This document shows positions 5,933 through 7,444 of a stretch of DNA of 7,444 bases, piece by piece (position 1 is the first letter of the stretch; every line of letters starts with the position of its first letter). Location: NCBI GenBank assembly GCA_938073845.1, contig CALJEO010000023.1:1-7444 (forward strand), written 5' to 3'. The stretch is from an uncultured archaeon. GTDB lineage: Archaea; Korarchaeota; Korarchaeia; Korarchaeales; Korarchaeaceae. The notes below the pieces were generated by a model. That model worked only from the letters and a program-made list of their open reading frames with translations. It had not been told where the DNA came from and made no database searches. A program made the translations under genes and the position numbers.

Positions 5933-6826
5933 ATGAGGCTGGTGAGCTTCTGGGGGAAGGGTGGCGTGGGGAAGACCACGTGCTCAGCTGCGCTAGCCAC
6001 TGGGCTCTCGGAGATAGAGGGGATGAAGGTCCTCCTCCTGACGACGGACCTAACCCCCACGCTATCCGATGTGCTTATGGCCGATCTGGGGAGCTCCCCC
6101 ACCAGGGTCAGGGGATACTCCAACCTCTTCGCCCTGGAGCTGGATGAGAGGACCGTCTTAGAGAGGTGGAAGCTCAGGTTCGGTAGGGAGGTTTACGATG
6201 TCATCTCATCCTTCCTGCCAGTGGATGAGGGCTTCATCGATTACGTAGCCGGAGCTCCGGGAATAGCGGAGCAGTTCATCCTCTACGTCCTTCACGAGAT
6301 AATTGGGGAGAGAGGTTACGATATCGTGATCTGGGATACACCGGCATCCAGCAGCAGCTTGAGGCTCCTCAGGATAGAGAAGGAGCTCTATGAACATATG
6401 GGAGAAGCTCTGAAGATGTACTTAAGGATCAAGGGGTTCCTGGATAGGATGAGAAGTAAGGAAAGTGATCCGCTGAAGCTGATAGGGGAGTGGAGGGAGT
6501 TAGCTAAGGGCATATTCGACATGTTAGCGAGCGATGACCACTCAGCCTACATAGTGGCGACTCCCGAGAGGATGTCTTACGAGATCTCCAAGAGGATTCG
6601 GGAAGAACTTTCCAGCTTCGGGATCGATGTCAAGGGGGTTATAGTGAACAAGTACATTCGTAACTCATGCGAGGACCTTCCGAAACTCAGGAGGAATCAG
6701 GACGATGTGGCGGAGTTATTCCTGAGGGACTTCCGCAACGTCAAGCTTCTAGGATATTACGATGGTGAGATCATCGGGAGAGATGCCTTGCTGTGCTTCT
6801 ACAGAGATCTCTCTCCTTTGACCTAA
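5933..6826 (+). CDS. ArsA/Get3-like P-loop ATPase, single domain
   Basis: This 297-residue protein belongs to the SIMIBI P-loop ATPases with ArsA and Get3/TRC40. It shows a deviant Walker A with the signature lysine, GKGGVGKTT (8-16); a switch I region TTDLTPTLSD (37-46) where ArsA usually has DPAHSLSD; PGIAEQF (109-115), similar to ArsA's PG-x-x-E; DTPASSSSLRLL (135-146) at the switch II position; TPE (210-212); and VNK (238-240) for guanine/adenine recognition. It has one ATPase domain, unlike duplicated bacterial ArsA. It lacks the CxxC zinc motif of Get3; only isolated Cys residues remain (17, and two near the C-terminus). Arsenite efflux is unsupported, since no arsB or arsR is present. 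Tail-anchored protein targeting or another assembly role is possible. An in-frame GTG at 5849 would add 28 residues that are AT-rich and unlike the family N-terminus, so I reject it. The gene is divergent from manC. Confidence 0.85.
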   Translation: MRLVSFWGKGGVGKTTCSAALATGLSEIEGMKVLLLTTDLTPTLSDVLMADLGSSPTRVRGYSNLFALELDERTVLERWKLRFGREVYDVISSFLPVDEGFIDYVAGAPGIAEQFILYVLHEIIGERGYDIVIWDTPASSSSLRLLRIEKELYEHMGEALKMYLRIKGFLDRMRSKESDPLKLIGEWRELAKGIFDMLASDDHSAYIVATPERMSYEISKRIREELSSFGIDVKGVIVNKYIRNSCEDLPKLRRNQDDVAELFLRDFRNVKLLGYYDGEIIGRDALLCFYRDLSPLT

Positions 6827-6888
6827 GCCCTCAACTTGGAGCTCTTATTCCATCCAAAGGACCGATCCCGCTAGGCCAATGGTTTCGT

Positions 6889-7444
6889 TCAAAGCACGGA
6901 GTCTAGGTAAAGCATCACCAGGAAACCCATCACGAATCCCACAGTGGCTTTTGTCGTGGAGTAACTCCCACCGTATACCTCGGGAATTACCTCTTTAAGC
7001 GTGACGTAAAGCATGGCTCCTCCCGCGAAGCTCATACCGAGGGGAAGGATCATCTTGAATCCTCCGAAGGCAACTGCACTGATCAAGGCCATTATCAGCT
7101 CACTCAGACCACTGAGAACCCCTATTAAGAAGCCCTTGCTCCTTCCAACGAGGGGGATGAGGGGAAGGGAGACAGCTAGCCCCTCCGGGATGTCCTGAAT
7201 TCCTATGGCCATGGCCGTCACAATGCCGAGAGGGATGGAGTAGGTTACGGAGACGCCCACGGCCAACCCCTCGGGGAAGTTATGTATTATAACAGCTATT
7301 GCCAGTAACCAAGCCTTCTTCAGAGCCCTTCTGGCTGCTTCAGGACCCTCATACCCTAGAACGGGGTGCTCATGCGGTAGGAACCTCTCTATGATCATGA
7401 GGGCGATTATTCCGGCGAGGAACCCTGATATCACGGTGGGGAAG
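6889..7444 (-). CDS. ZIP family divalent metal transporter (5' end outside window)
   Basis: This integral membrane protein moves Zn2+, Fe2+ or similar ions into the cytoplasm. The frame is open to the window edge on the - strand, reading F-P-T before a GTG at 7434, so the first helices lie beyond 7444. Counting from that GTG, the hydrophobic helix 1-19 leads into a His-rich loop (PHEHP, 20-24). The transport core follows: HNFPEG (51-56) in helix 4, QDIPEG (80-85) in helix 5, SGLSE (108-112) in helix 6, and AGGAMLY with KEVIPE (147-152) in helix 7. The H, N, E and Q, D, E set corresponds to the binuclear metal site described for the Bordetella ZIP protein, placing it in the GufA-like bacterial/archaeal group. 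The metal cannot be told. It converges with the ArsA-like gene across 62 bases in which I see no clear terminator. Confidence 0.9.
   Translation of the reverse strand, partial: FPTVISGFLAGIIALMIIERFLPHEHPVLGYEGPEAARRALKKAWLLAIAVIIHNFPEGLAVGVSVTYSIPLGIVTAMAIGIQDIPEGLAVSLPLIPLVGRSKGFLIGVLSGLSELIMALISAVAFGGFKMILPLGMSFAGGAMLYVTLKEVIPEVYGGSYSTTKATVGFVMGFLVMLYLDSVL

Noticed and set aside
5933..6826. Arsenic resistance operon
   Set aside because: No arsB, arsR, arsC or arsD near, only one ATPase domain, and the arsenite-binding Cys residues are not present.
6827..6888. Terminator or small RNA in the convergent spacer between the ArsA-like and ZIP genes
   Set aside because: No convincing inverted repeat or T-run on either strand in these 62 bases.

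Overview
The window looks like part of a hyperthermophilic or thermophilic archaeal chromosome. Arginine is mostly AGG/AGA and isoleucine often ATA. Two starts are read as GTG. Gene starts are preceded by AT-rich TATA-like boxes about 26-31 bases upstream, or by GGTGATC/AGGTGG-type ribosome binding sites. The gene set (PurM-like protein without hydrogenase genes, EtfBA, a PhoU+TrkA-C protein, a single-domain ArsA-like ATPase) fits Thermoproteota or Korarchaeota. That placement is an inference from style, not a sequence match.

Layout. (1) Bases 1-1388, + strand: the 3' part of an ECF-transporter S component, followed after 3 bases by a PurM/AIR-synthase-like protein related to HypE. (2) Bases 1389-1461: a short spacer with a perfect 15-base palindrome and a TATA-like box. 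(3) Bases 1462-3095, + strand: the two electron transfer flavoprotein subunits, etfB and etfA, overlapping by 4 bases. (4) Bases 3096-4295, - strand: an internally duplicated PhoU/TrkA-C protein whose stop codon directly abuts the etfA stop. (5) Bases 4378-5742 (or 5763), - strand: a two-domain mannose-1-phosphate guanylyltransferase/mannose-6-phosphate isomerase homologue. (6) Bases 5743-5932: an AT-rich divergent promoter region. (7) Bases 5933-6826, + strand: an ArsA/Get3-like ATPase. (8) Bases 6889-7444, - strand: a ZIP-family metal transporter cut by the window edge. No stretch over 300 bases lacks a gene. I saw no tRNA, rRNA, CRISPR array or insertion sequence.

Functionally this is a mosaic of small transcription units: vitamin or cofactor import and ATP-dependent chemistry, flavin electron transfer, cation-transport regulation, GDP-mannose supply for glycans, a P-loop ATPase, and divalent metal transport. 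I do not see a coherent new multi-gene system. The observations I rate highest are the ManC-like protein whose isomerase domain has apparently lost two of its four metal ligands, the ECF S component/PurM-like pair, and the free-standing duplicated PhoU-TrkA-C protein.
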